Source: Seohaeicola saemankumensis
GTDB lineage: Bacteria; Pseudomonadota; Alphaproteobacteria; Rhodobacterales; Rhodobacteraceae
Assembly: GCF_020171285.1 (NCBI RefSeq)
Contig: NZ_JAIUZI010000002.1
Span: forward strand, 394,721-458,720
Direction of reading: 5' to 3'
Length of the DNA stretch: 64,000 bases
The translations under genes were made by a program, and so were the position numbers. A model generated the notes under the pieces. That model made no database searches. It had not been told where the DNA came from and worked only from the letters and a program-made list of their open reading frames with translations. Positions 16,001 through 23,269 of the stretch are shown here, one piece after another (within the stretch, counting starts at the first letter, position 1; the number at the start of each line of letters is the position of its first letter).

Positions 16001-16018
16001 TTTGACCGTTTGGTCAAA
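16001..16018. promoter_or_regulatory. RutR operator between rutR and hyuC
   Basis: TTGACCGTTTGGTCAA at 16002-16017 matches the known RutR box (TTGACCA-N2-TGGTCAA) at 13 of 14 fixed positions, and extends by one pair to TTTGACC/GGTCAAA. It is 44 bp before the hyuC start and 128 bp before rutR. Confidence 0.85.
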
Positions 16019-16061
16019 TCAAAGATGACGCCGGAACCGGCGCGCGATGGGAGAGTGAAAC

Positions 16062-17312
16062 ATGGCCGCTCCGGCACAGAATCTGAAGATCAACGGCGAA
16101 CGGCTGTGGGACAGCCTGATGGAGATGGCAAAGATCGGCCCCGGCATTGCCGGCGGCAACAACCGCCAGACGCTGACCGACGAGGATGGCGAGGGCCGGG
16201 CGTTGTTCCAGAGCTGGTGCGAGGCCGCCGGGCTGAGCATGGGGCTCGATGAGATTGGCAACATGTTTGCCTATCGCGAGGGCACCGACCCGCACGCCCT
16301 GCCGGTTTACATGGGTTCGCATCTGGACACCCAGCCGACGGGCGGCAAATACGACGGCGTTCTGGGCGTGCTCGGCGGGTTGGAAGCGATCCGCACGATG
16401 AACGATCTGGGCGTGAAGACGAAGCACCCGATCGTGCTGGTGAACTGGACCAACGAGGAGGGCACGCGGTTTGCCCCGGCGATGCTGGCCTCGGGCGTGT
16501 TCGCGGGCAAACACGGGCTGGACTGGGCCTATGACCGGGTTGATGCCGAGGGCAAGCGGTTTGGCGACGAGCTGGAGCGGATCGGCTGGAAGGGCGACGA
16601 AAAGGTCGGTGACCGCAAGATGCACGCGATGTTCGAGCTGCATATCGAACAGGGGCCGATCCTGGAGGCCGAAGAGAAGGATATCGGCGTGGTCACCCAC
16701 GGCCAGGGGCTGCGCTGGATCGAATGCACGGTGACCGGCAAGGAGAGCCACACCGGATCGACCCCGATGCATATGCGCAAGAACGCCGGGCGCGGGATGG
16801 CCCTGGTCACCGAGCTGGTGCATGAGATCGCGATGAAGAACCAGCCGAACGCGGTGGGGGCGATCGGCCATGTCGATGTCTATCCCAATTCGCGCAACAT
16901 CATCCCGGGCAAGGTGGTGTTCACCGTCGATATGCGCACGCATCTGCTGGACAAGCTGAACGCGATGGTGGCCGAGCTGATGGAGCGGGCGCCGAAGCTG
17001 TGCGCCGATATCGGGGTGGAGTTCAGCGCCGAGATCGTTGGCCAGTTCGACCCGCCGGCCTTTGACGAGGCCTGTGTCACGGCGGTGCGCGGGGCGGCGG
17101 AGCGGCTGGGCTACAGCCATATGGACATCGTTTCAGGCGCCGGGCACGATGCCTGCTGGATCAACGATGTGGCGCCGACCGCGATGATCATGTGCCCTTG
17201 CGTCGACGGGCTGAGCCACAACGAGGCGGAAGAGATTTCGCCCGAATGGGCCGCGGCCGGGGCCGATGTGCTGATGCATGCGGTGCTGGAGACGGCTGAG
17301 ATCGTGGAGTGA
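16062..17312 (+). CDS. hyuC: Zn-dependent amidohydrolase (HyuC; N-carbamoyl-beta-alanine amidohydrolase type, M20 family)
   Basis: 416 aa, normal for the M20 carbamoylase family. Metal-binding blocks are visible: MGSHLDTQPTGGKYDGVLGV (His and Asp ligands), NWTNEEGTRFAPAMLASGVF (catalytic Glu pair), ELHIEQGPILE, and the dimer-domain residue pattern GKESHTGSTPMHMRKNAGRG. Near the end, SGAGHDACWINDVAPTAMI carries the last His. The expected reaction is hydrolysis of N-carbamoyl-beta-alanine to beta-alanine, CO2 and ammonia, the last step of reductive pyrimidine breakdown. Family members can act on allantoate or N-carbamoyl amino acids, so specificity is read from the neighbours hydA, preTA and rutR. 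GGGAGAG precedes the start. Confidence 0.9.
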   Translation: MAAPAQNLKINGERLWDSLMEMAKIGPGIAGGNNRQTLTDEDGEGRALFQSWCEAAGLSMGLDEIGNMFAYREGTDPHALPVYMGSHLDTQPTGGKYDGVLGVLGGLEAIRTMNDLGVKTKHPIVLVNWTNEEGTRFAPAMLASGVFAGKHGLDWAYDRVDAEGKRFGDELERIGWKGDEKVGDRKMHAMFELHIEQGPILEAEEKDIGVVTHGQGLRWIECTVTGKESHTGSTPMHMRKNAGRGMALVTELVHEIAMKNQPNAVGAIGHVDVYPNSRNIIPGKVVFTVDMRTHLLDKLNAMVAELMERAPKLCADIGVEFSAEIVGQFDPPAFDEACVTAVRGAAERLGYSHMDIVSGAGHDACWINDVAPTAMIMCPCVDGLSHNEAEEISPEWAAAGADVLMHAVLETAEIVE

Positions 17313-17358
17313 TTGGGGGCCAGCCCCCAAACCCCCGGAGTATTTGGAAAGAGATGAA
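17313..17358. repeat. Dispersed intergenic element, copy 1
   Basis: GC hairpin TTGGGGGC/GCCCCCAA (17313-17320, 17323-17330) followed by CCCCCGGAGTATTT, GG, AAAGAGATGAA. The same composite occurs at 22271, 26754 and, degenerate, at 30209. It lies straight after the hyuC stop and supplies the region just before the next start. Confidence 0.8.
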
Positions 17359-17373
17359 TGGGGGGAGACGGAG

Positions 17374-17694
17374 ATGGCGGAGGCCGGACCGGAGTTGGCG
17401 GAGCGGATCCGCGGGTTGATCGCGCGGGAGATGTCGGACTTCGCCGCTGACACCTCGGTCGCGGAGGCCACTCTGGCGGCGTTCCGCGCGGCGCTGGAGG
17501 AACCGGCGGCCGTGGAGGTGCAGTTCAGCGGTGGGGTGATGCAGCAATGCTGGTCGGTGACGCGGGCCAACGGGCCCTACCGGGTGGTTTACATGCCGCG
17601 CGCGGGGTATTTTTCGCTCTGTGTCGAGGGGCAGTTCGGGCCGCTGGACATCGGGGTGCACGGGACGGCGATCGGCTGTTTCGGGTCTGTTTGA
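17374..17694 (+). CDS. Hypothetical protein between hyuC and hydA, 106 aa
   Basis: MAEAGPELAERIRGLIAREM opens a helical N-terminal half (SDFAADTSVAEATLAAFRAA), followed by a beta-rich C-terminal half (AVEVQFSGGVMQQCWSVTRA; YRVVYMPRAGYFSLCVEGQF; LDIGVHGTAIGCFGSV). The start at 17374 has GGGGGAGACGGAG before it; a longer frame runs back through the dispersed repeat and is rejected. Three cysteines lie in the C-terminal half but no known metal motif is apparent. The position inside the pyrimidine operon suggests an accessory role there, for example in hydantoinase/carbamoylase function, but nothing in the sequence proves it. Not recognised as a named family. Confidence 0.68.
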   Translation: MAEAGPELAERIRGLIAREMSDFAADTSVAEATLAAFRAALEEPAAVEVQFSGGVMQQCWSVTRANGPYRVVYMPRAGYFSLCVEGQFGPLDIGVHGTAIGCFGSV

Positions 17695-17788
17695 GGGGCG
17701 AAAGGCCCGGAGAGTGTTGGAAATTCAATAGATTGGCGTCGGGTGTTGATGCTCGGACGGCCAGCGGAAAAAGGACAGGAGAGCAACC

Positions 17789-19243
17789 ATGACCACAGTG
17801 ATCAAGAACGGGACCATTGTCACCGCCGATCTGACCTATAAGGCGGATGTGCTGATCGAGGGTGGGGTCATCACCGAGATCGGGCCGGACCTGAAGGGCG
17901 ACGAGGTGCTGGATGCCACCGGCTGTTACGTGATGCCGGGTGGGATCGACCCGCATACGCATCTGGAGATGCCGTTCATGGGCACCTATTCCAGCGATGA
18001 TTTCGAGAGTGGCACGCGGGCTGGTCTGGCCGGTGGCACCACGATGGTGGTGGACTTTGCGCTGCCCAATCCGGGCGAGGGGCTGCTGGACGCGCTGAAA
18101 CGCTGGGACAACAAATCGACGCGGGCCAATTGCGACTATTCCTTCCACATGGCGGTGACCTGGTGGGGCGAGCAGGTGTTCAACGAGATGAAGACCGTGG
18201 TCGAGGAGCGCGGCATCAACACCTTCAAGCATTTCATGGCCTACAAGGGCGCGCTGATGGTGAATGACGACGAACTTTACGCGTCTTTCCAACGGCTTGC
18301 GGAACTGGGCGGCATTGCCATGGTGCATGCAGAAAACGGCGACGTGGTGGCCGAGCTGAGCGCCAAGCTGCTGGCCGAGGGTAACACCGGGCCGGAGGCG
18401 CATGCCTATTCCCGGCCGCCGCAGGTGGAGGGCGAGGCGACCAACCGGGCGATCATGATCGCCGACATGGCGGGTGTGCCGCTTTATGTCGTGCACACCT
18501 CTTGCGAGGACAGCCACGAGGCGATCCGGCGGGCGCGGATGATGGGCAAGCGGGTCTGGGGCGAGCCGTTGATCCAGCACCTGACGCTGGATGAAAGCGA
18601 GTATTTCAACCAGGACTGGGACCATGCCGCGCGCCGGGTGATGAGCCCGCCGTTCCGCAACAAGATGCACCAGGACAGCCTGTGGGCCGGGCTGCAGTCC
18701 GGTTCGCTGAGCGTGGTGGCGACGGATCACTGTGCCTTTACCACCGAGCAGAAACGCTATGGCGTGGGCGATTTCACCAAGATCCCCAATGGCACCGGGG
18801 GGCTTGAGGACCGGATGCCGATGCTCTGGACGCACGGGGTGGCGACCGGGCGGCTGACGATGAATGAATTTGTCGCCGTAACCTCAACGAATATCGCGAA
18901 AATCCTGAATTGTTACCCGAAGAAAGGCGCGGTTCTGGTGGGGGCGGATGCGGACCTCGTGGTCTGGGATCCAGAGAAGTCGAAGACGATTTCCGCCAGT
19001 TCGCAGCAGTCGGCGATCGACTATAACGTGTTCGAAGGCAAGGAAGTGAAAGGCCTGCCGCGGTTCACCCTGACGCGGGGCCATGTGGCGGTGCATGACG
19101 GCGAGATCCGCACGCAAGAAGGCCACGGCAAGTTCGTCAAGCGCGAGGCCAATACCACGGTGAACAAGGCGCTGAGCACCTGGAAGGAACTAACCGCGCC
19201 GCGCCCCGTCGAACGGACGGGTATTCCGGCGACGGGGGTCTAG
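17789..19243 (+). CDS. hydA: Dihydropyrimidinase (D-hydantoinase family)
   Basis: 484 aa, full length for the cyclic amidohydrolase family. Metal centre residues are in place: GGIDPHTHLEMPF (HxH), the lysine expected to be carbamylated in NTFKHFMAYKGALM, MVHAENGD, YVVHTSCEDSHEAIRRA, and VVATDHCAF (Asp). It opens the dihydrouracil or dihydrothymine ring to N-carbamoyl-beta-alanine, between PreTA and HyuC. AGGAGAG lies 5-6 nt before ATG. The next gene starts 4 nt after the stop, so an operon is certain in practice. Product assignment within hydantoinases relies on the context of pyrimidine genes. Confidence 0.94.
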   Translation: MTTVIKNGTIVTADLTYKADVLIEGGVITEIGPDLKGDEVLDATGCYVMPGGIDPHTHLEMPFMGTYSSDDFESGTRAGLAGGTTMVVDFALPNPGEGLLDALKRWDNKSTRANCDYSFHMAVTWWGEQVFNEMKTVVEERGINTFKHFMAYKGALMVNDDELYASFQRLAELGGIAMVHAENGDVVAELSAKLLAEGNTGPEAHAYSRPPQVEGEATNRAIMIADMAGVPLYVVHTSCEDSHEAIRRARMMGKRVWGEPLIQHLTLDESEYFNQDWDHAARRVMSPPFRNKMHQDSLWAGLQSGSLSVVATDHCAFTTEQKRYGVGDFTKIPNGTGGLEDRMPMLWTHGVATGRLTMNEFVAVTSTNIAKILNCYPKKGAVLVGADADLVVWDPEKSKTISASSQQSAIDYNVFEGKEVKGLPRFTLTRGHVAVHDGEIRTQEGHGKFVKREANTTVNKALSTWKELTAPRPVERTGIPATGV

Positions 19244-19247
19244 GGAG

Positions 19248-19796
19248 GTGTCCGGCGCGGCGCAAACAGGTTTGTGGACGAAGATGGCTGGCCTTTTTAG
19301 CGCGGCGCCGGAAAAGGCGTATGTCAGGCAATTCGCGGCCGAATTGCTGAAAGGGTTCGGTTCGGATGGACCGCCCGCTGGGTTTGAAAGTGAAGATGAT
19401 CTCATCTTCTGGCTGCAGGAAGAAGGCTATCTTTTTAGATGCGATTGGAAGGATACGGTTGGAAGCTGTGGCGAGGAGATTGCCGCGTTTGCATGTAAGG
19501 CAGGGGCCAATAAAGTTATTGTGGACGAGTGTCTTGACCGTCAGGACAAAAGCGATCCGATTTTCGAGTACGCGCGCGCGCTGCACGATGCGATGGCGAG
19601 CGACGGTCTCACCTTGTTGGAAATTGACGAACAGAGCGACGGTTGGCTCTATTGTGTCGCCAGACCTGAATTTCTCGCGCGTTGGGTCGATACTTGTTTG
19701 TCCAAGTCTGTCACGGTGTTTCGCCCCAAGAGCGCAAAAGAAAGAGTTCCGCGCGGACTGCACGACGGTCCACGGGAAACGGAGGGAGACCAATGA
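19248..19796 (+). CDS. Hypothetical protein, 182 aa, lower-GC insert in the pyrimidine operon
   Basis: Starts GTG at 19248, 4 nt after hydA, with GGGAGG overlapping the start; ATG at 19284 is an alternative. The body (DGPPAGFESEDDLIFWLQEE; GYLFRCDWKDTVGSCGEEI; KVIVDECLDRQDKSD; LLEIDEQSDGWLYCVARPEF) looks like a small alpha/beta cytoplasmic protein. No known motif. The last four bases overlap the SDR start (ATGA), so translation is coupled and the gene is a true operon member. Base composition is plainly more AT-rich than hydA and the SDR gene on either side, which suggests later acquisition into the operon. It resembles in size and acidity small immunity-type proteins, but no toxin is near. 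Confidence 0.7.
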   Translation: MSGAAQTGLWTKMAGLFSAAPEKAYVRQFAAELLKGFGSDGPPAGFESEDDLIFWLQEEGYLFRCDWKDTVGSCGEEIAAFACKAGANKVIVDECLDRQDKSDPIFEYARALHDAMASDGLTLLEIDEQSDGWLYCVARPEFLARWVDTCLSKSVTVFRPKSAKERVPRGLHDGPRETEGDQ

Positions 19797-20491
19797 CGAA
19801 AGTTGCCCTCATCACCGCCGGCGGGTCCGGCATGGGTGCGGATGCGGCGCGGCGGCTGGTCGAGGACGGGTTCGAGGTGGGCATCCTGTCCTCTTCCGGC
19901 AAGGGCGAGGCTTTGGCGAAGGAACTGGGCGGGCTGGGGTTTACCGGGTCGAACCTTGAGCCGGATGATCTGCGGGCCTTTGTGGATGCCGCGATGGCGC
20001 GTTGGGGGCGGATTGATGTGTTGGTGAACTCCTTTGGCCATGGGCCAAAGGGGGAGTTGTTGGAGATCGGTGACGACGACTGGCACGCGGGGCTCGACGT
20101 TTTCCTGATGCCGGCCATTCGCATGGCGCGGCTGGTGGCGCCGGTGATGGTGGCGCAGGGGGACGGGGTGATCATCAACATCTCGACCTATGCGGCGCTG
20201 GAGCCGAGTCTGAAGTTTCCGGTGTCGGGCGTGTTCCGGGCCGGGCTGGCGAGTTTCGCCAAGCAGTTCTCGGATCGGTACGCGGCGGATAATGTGCGTA
20301 TGAACAACGTGTTGCCGGGGTTTATTGACAGCTTGCCAATTGATCCCGAACGCACAAAAACGGTGCCGATGGGACGTTATGGGCGCAGCGCGGAAGTGGC
20401 GGCGACAATTGCGTTTCTGGCCAGCGAAGGGGCCGGGTACATCACCGGGCAGAATATCAGAATAGACGGCGGGGCGACGCGACACGTATGA
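19793..20491 (+). CDS. SDR-family oxidoreductase-like protein lacking the usual Tyr/Lys pair
   Basis: 232 aa. The nucleotide-binding start is intact (ALITAGGSGMGADAARRL), NSFGHG replaces the NNAG motif, and IINIST holds the serine. The usual YxxxK reads SGVFR (in LKFPVSGVFRAGLASFAKQF), so the catalytic Tyr and Lys are Ser and Arg. The C-terminal part is normal (NNVLPGFIDS; IAFLASEGAGYITGQNIRID). Either this is a divergent SDR branch with another proton donor, or it is a binding/regulatory protein. It overlaps both neighbours by ATGA, inside the pyrimidine operon. A role on a pyrimidine-derived semialdehyde would be attractive but is only inference. Confidence 0.85.
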   Translation: MTKVALITAGGSGMGADAARRLVEDGFEVGILSSSGKGEALAKELGGLGFTGSNLEPDDLRAFVDAAMARWGRIDVLVNSFGHGPKGELLEIGDDDWHAGLDVFLMPAIRMARLVAPVMVAQGDGVIINISTYAALEPSLKFPVSGVFRAGLASFAKQFSDRYAADNVRMNNVLPGFIDSLPIDPERTKTVPMGRYGRSAEVAATIAFLASEGAGYITGQNIRIDGGATRHV

Positions 20492-21270
20492 ACACAGAAG
20501 CGGTAATCGAGGCACGGGATCTGAACCTGACGTTCCAGACGAACGACGGGCCGGTGCAGGCGCTGAAAGACGTCAACCTGACCATCGGCAAGGGCGATTT
20601 TGTCAGTTTCATCGGGCCGTCGGGCTGTGGCAAGACCACGTTCCTGCGGGTGATGGCGGCGCTGGAGCATCCCACCGGCGGCAGCATCACGGTCAACGGC
20701 ATGAGCCCGGACGAGGCGCGGCGCAACCGGGCCTATGGCTATGTTTTCCAGGCGGCGGGGCTTTACCCGTGGCGGACTATCGCGCGCAACATCAAGCTGC
20801 CGCTGGAGATCATGGGATACAGCAAGGCCGATCAGGAAGAGCGCGTGAACCGAGTGCTGCAACTGGTTGATCTGGAAGGGTTTGGCAGCAAGTACCCCTG
20901 GCAGCTGTCGGGCGGGATGCAGCAACGGGCGAGCATCGCGCGGGCGCTGGCATTCGACGCCGACATCCTGCTGATGGACGAGCCTTTTGGCGCGCTGGAC
21001 GAGATCGTGCGGGACCACCTGAACGAACAGTTGCTGAAACTTTGGGCGAGGACCAACAAAACCATCGGCTTTGTCACCCACTCGATCCCCGAGGCGGTGT
21101 ACCTGTCGACCAAGATCGTGGTGATGAGCCCGCGCCCGGGCCGGATCACGGACGTGATCGACAGCCCGCTGCCGGCCGAGCGGCCGCTGGATATCCGCGA
21201 TACGCCGGAGTTCCTGGAGGTCGCGCACCGGGTCCGCGAGGGGCTGCGGGCGGGGCATTCCTATGACTGA
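20488..21270 (+). CDS. ABC importer ATP-binding protein (SsuB/TauB/ThiZ type)
   Basis: 260 aa. Walker A SFIGPSGCGKTTFLRV, Q-loop YVFQAAGLYPWRTI, signature QLSGGMQQRASIARAL, Walker B ILLMDEPFGALDE, and H-loop in GFVTHSIPEAVYLS. This is the nitrate/sulfonate/taurine class of importers. It overlaps the SDR gene by ATGA and precedes two permeases and a THI5-like binding protein. Together they form a full importer downstream of hydA; the substrate is likely a pyrimidine or pyrimidine-like compound, because the binding protein is of the NMT1/THI5 type that includes hydroxymethylpyrimidine binders, and because of the operon. RutR would then control uptake as well as breakdown. Confidence 0.93.
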   Translation: MNTEAVIEARDLNLTFQTNDGPVQALKDVNLTIGKGDFVSFIGPSGCGKTTFLRVMAALEHPTGGSITVNGMSPDEARRNRAYGYVFQAAGLYPWRTIARNIKLPLEIMGYSKADQEERVNRVLQLVDLEGFGSKYPWQLSGGMQQRASIARALAFDADILLMDEPFGALDEIVRDHLNEQLLKLWARTNKTIGFVTHSIPEAVYLSTKIVVMSPRPGRITDVIDSPLPAERPLDIRDTPEFLEVAHRVREGLRAGHSYD

Positions 21271-21323
21271 GCGGCTTTGTCCGATCCGGGCCGGGGGCCT
21301 GCGGTGGCGAAAGGCGGGTGGTC

Positions 21324-22241
21324 ATGCGTAGCGTTCTGGCGGTGTTGACCGTGGTCGCGGCGATTGTCGCGATCTGGTATGCGGCCTGTCTGCCGATGAA
21401 CATCAAGGGCGTGCTGACCGAGGCCGAGCGGGCGGGCGCAGTGGTCAGCCCGGAGGGCGCGGCGGCGCGGCGCGCGATGTCGCCCTGGGCGCTGGTGGCG
21501 CGCAACGGCTTTGCCATTCCGGCGACCTGGGAGCAGGAGCGGCCCCGGCTGCCGGCGCCGCACCAGGTGGCGGTGGAGCTGTGGCAGACCACGGTGAACA
21601 AGAAGATCACCTCGAAGCGCAGCCTGGTCTATCACGGCTGGGTGACGCTGAGCGCGACGCTGCTGGGCTTTGCCATCGGCACCGGGCTGGGCATTCTGCT
21701 GGCGGTGGGGATCGTACATTCGCGTGTCATGGACATGAGCGTGATGCCCTGGGCCATTGTCAGCCAGACCATCCCGATCATTGCGCTGGCGCCGATGATC
21801 ATCGTGGTGCTTTACTCGGTGGGCGTGCAGGGGATCATCCCGAAGGCGGTGATCTCGGCCTACCTGAGTTTCTTCCCGGTGGTTGTCGGCATGGTGAAGG
21901 GGCTGCGCAGCCCCGGGCCGATGCAGTTGGACCTGTTGAAGACCTATTTCGCCAGCGGCGGCCAGGTGTTCTGGAAGCTGCGGTTGCCGGCGTCGATGCC
22001 GTATCTCTTTGCCTCGCTGAAGATCGGCATCGCCGCGTCGCTGGTGGGCGCCATTGTGGGCGAACTGCCGACGGGCGCGGTGGCCGGTCTGGGCGCGCGG
22101 TTGCTGGCGGGCAGTTATTATGGCCAGACGGTGCAGATCTGGGCGGCGCTGTTTGCGGCGGCGATCCTGGCGGCGTGCCTAGTCGGGCTGCTGGGGCTGA
22201 TCGAGCGGGTGACGCTGAAGCGGATGGGGATGGCGGCATGA
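21324..22241 (+). CDS. ABC importer permease 1 (SsuC-type)
   Basis: 305 aa from ATG 21324; a GTG two codons earlier is also possible. After an N-terminal membrane segment (VLAVLTVVAAIVAIWYAACL) there is a long periplasmic stretch (~residues 25-90), unusual for the class. The core transport domain follows, with SATLLGFAIGTGLGILLAVG and the cytoplasmic coupling region MVKGLRSPGPMQLDLLKTYF then FWKLRLPASMPYLFASLKIG. It pairs with the second permease at 22384 to give a heterodimeric channel. Weak ribosome-binding site (GGCGGG). It is followed by a copy of the dispersed repeat. Confidence 0.88.
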   Translation: MRSVLAVLTVVAAIVAIWYAACLPMNIKGVLTEAERAGAVVSPEGAAARRAMSPWALVARNGFAIPATWEQERPRLPAPHQVAVELWQTTVNKKITSKRSLVYHGWVTLSATLLGFAIGTGLGILLAVGIVHSRVMDMSVMPWAIVSQTIPIIALAPMIIVVLYSVGVQGIIPKAVISAYLSFFPVVVGMVKGLRSPGPMQLDLLKTYFASGGQVFWKLRLPASMPYLFASLKIGIAASLVGAIVGELPTGAVAGLGARLLAGSYYGQTVQIWAALFAAAILAACLVGLLGLIERVTLKRMGMAA

Positions 22242-22270
22242 GGGCGGTTTTGCTTTGCCTGTGCCGGGGA

Positions 22271-22331
22271 GGGGGCGCTGCCCCCGTCGCGCGGGGCGCG
22301 ACTCCCCCGGAGTATTTGGAAAGAGATGAAG
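22271..22331. repeat. Dispersed intergenic element, copy 2
   Basis: GGGGGC-gct-GCCCCC hairpin (22271-22285), a GC-rich middle, then CCCCCGGAGTATTT, GG, AAAGAGATGAA ending at 22330. The last 13 bases of the core and the flanks (GGGGTGGG) also match copy 3. It separates the two permease genes of one importer. Confidence 0.8.
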
Positions 22332-22383
22332 GGGTGGGCCGGCGGTTGGCGGCCGGCGCGCGGAGACATGGGGGGGCGCGGCG

Positions 22384-23229
22384 ATGATGTTGGTGGCCCT
22401 GGCGTTTGTTCTGTGGCTGTTGGGCTGGTGGATCAACACGCGGCTGGCCGAGGGACCGGTGGCCCAGACGCGGGTCGTGCGGCTGGCGGTGCCGCTGATC
22501 TTTGGCGCGACGATATTGCTGGTCTGGGAGCTGTTGGTGCGCGGGTTGCAGGTGCCGCTGGTGATCCTGCCGGCGCCGAGCCTGATCGCGGCGCGGTTCA
22601 TGGCCAGCCTGCCGATCCTGTGGCAGGATTTTGTGCAGACCTTTGTGAAGGGCGCGCTGAGCGGCTACCTGATCGGGTGCAGCGCGGCGTTCCTGATGGC
22701 GGTGGCGGTGGATCGCAGCGATTTCCTGCGCCGCGGGCTGTTGCCGGTGGGCAATTTCGTGGCGGCGCTGCCGATCGTGGGCACCGCGCCGATCCTGGTG
22801 ATGTGGTTCGGGTTCGACTGGCAGTCGAAGGCGGCGGTGGTTGTGGTCATGGTGTTCTTTCCGGTGCTGGTGAACACGGTGGCCGGCCTGCGCGAGACCA
22901 GCGCCATGCAGCGCGACCTGATGGAGACCTATGCGGCGAGTTACTGGCAGGGGTTTTTCAAACTGCGGTTGCCGGCGGCGATGCCGTTCATTTTCAACGG
23001 CCTGAAGATCGCCACCACGCTGGCGTTGATCGGGGCGATTGTTGCGGAGTTTTTCGGCTCTCCCACCGTGGGGATGGGCTTTCGCATCTCGACCAGTGTC
23101 GGGCAGCTTGCGCTCGACATGGTCTGGGCTGAAATTGTAGTCGCCGCGCTGGCGGGGTCGTTGTTTTATGGGCTCGTGGCGCTGATCGAAAAGGCGGTGA
23201 CCTTTTGGCATCCGTCGCAGCGGGGGTAA
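22384..23229 (+). CDS. ABC importer permease 2 (SsuC-type)
   Basis: 281 aa, ATG at 22384 or 22387 after a G-rich ribosome-binding region. Hydrophobic start (MLVALAFVLWLLGWWI), then TILLVWELLVRGLQVPLVIL and the LPAPSLIAARF entry typical of the SsuC class. The coupling loop is GLRETSAMQRDLMETYAASY then FFKLRLPAAMPFIFNGLKIA. ALIGAIVAEFFGSPTVGMGF is the conserved EFxGxxxGLG-like region. It is the second transmembrane subunit of the importer, and is closest in type to hydroxymethylpyrimidine or sulfonate permeases. Confidence 0.92.
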   Translation: MMLVALAFVLWLLGWWINTRLAEGPVAQTRVVRLAVPLIFGATILLVWELLVRGLQVPLVILPAPSLIAARFMASLPILWQDFVQTFVKGALSGYLIGCSAAFLMAVAVDRSDFLRRGLLPVGNFVAALPIVGTAPILVMWFGFDWQSKAAVVVVMVFFPVLVNTVAGLRETSAMQRDLMETYAASYWQGFFKLRLPAAMPFIFNGLKIATTLALIGAIVAEFFGSPTVGMGFRISTSVGQLALDMVWAEIVVAALAGSLFYGLVALIEKAVTFWHPSQRG

Positions 23230-23269
23230 AGGCCCCCAACAAGAAGAAGACCAACAAGGAGTGAAGACG

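Noticed and set aside
15874..16061. TPP riboswitch for the THI5-like importer operon
   Set aside because: No CTGAGA-type core and no suitable stems; a RutR box is present instead.
21835..23211. Minus-strand open frame of 458 codons opposite the two importer permeases
   Set aside because: His/Arg/Gln-rich nonsense composition and crosses a dispersed repeat.
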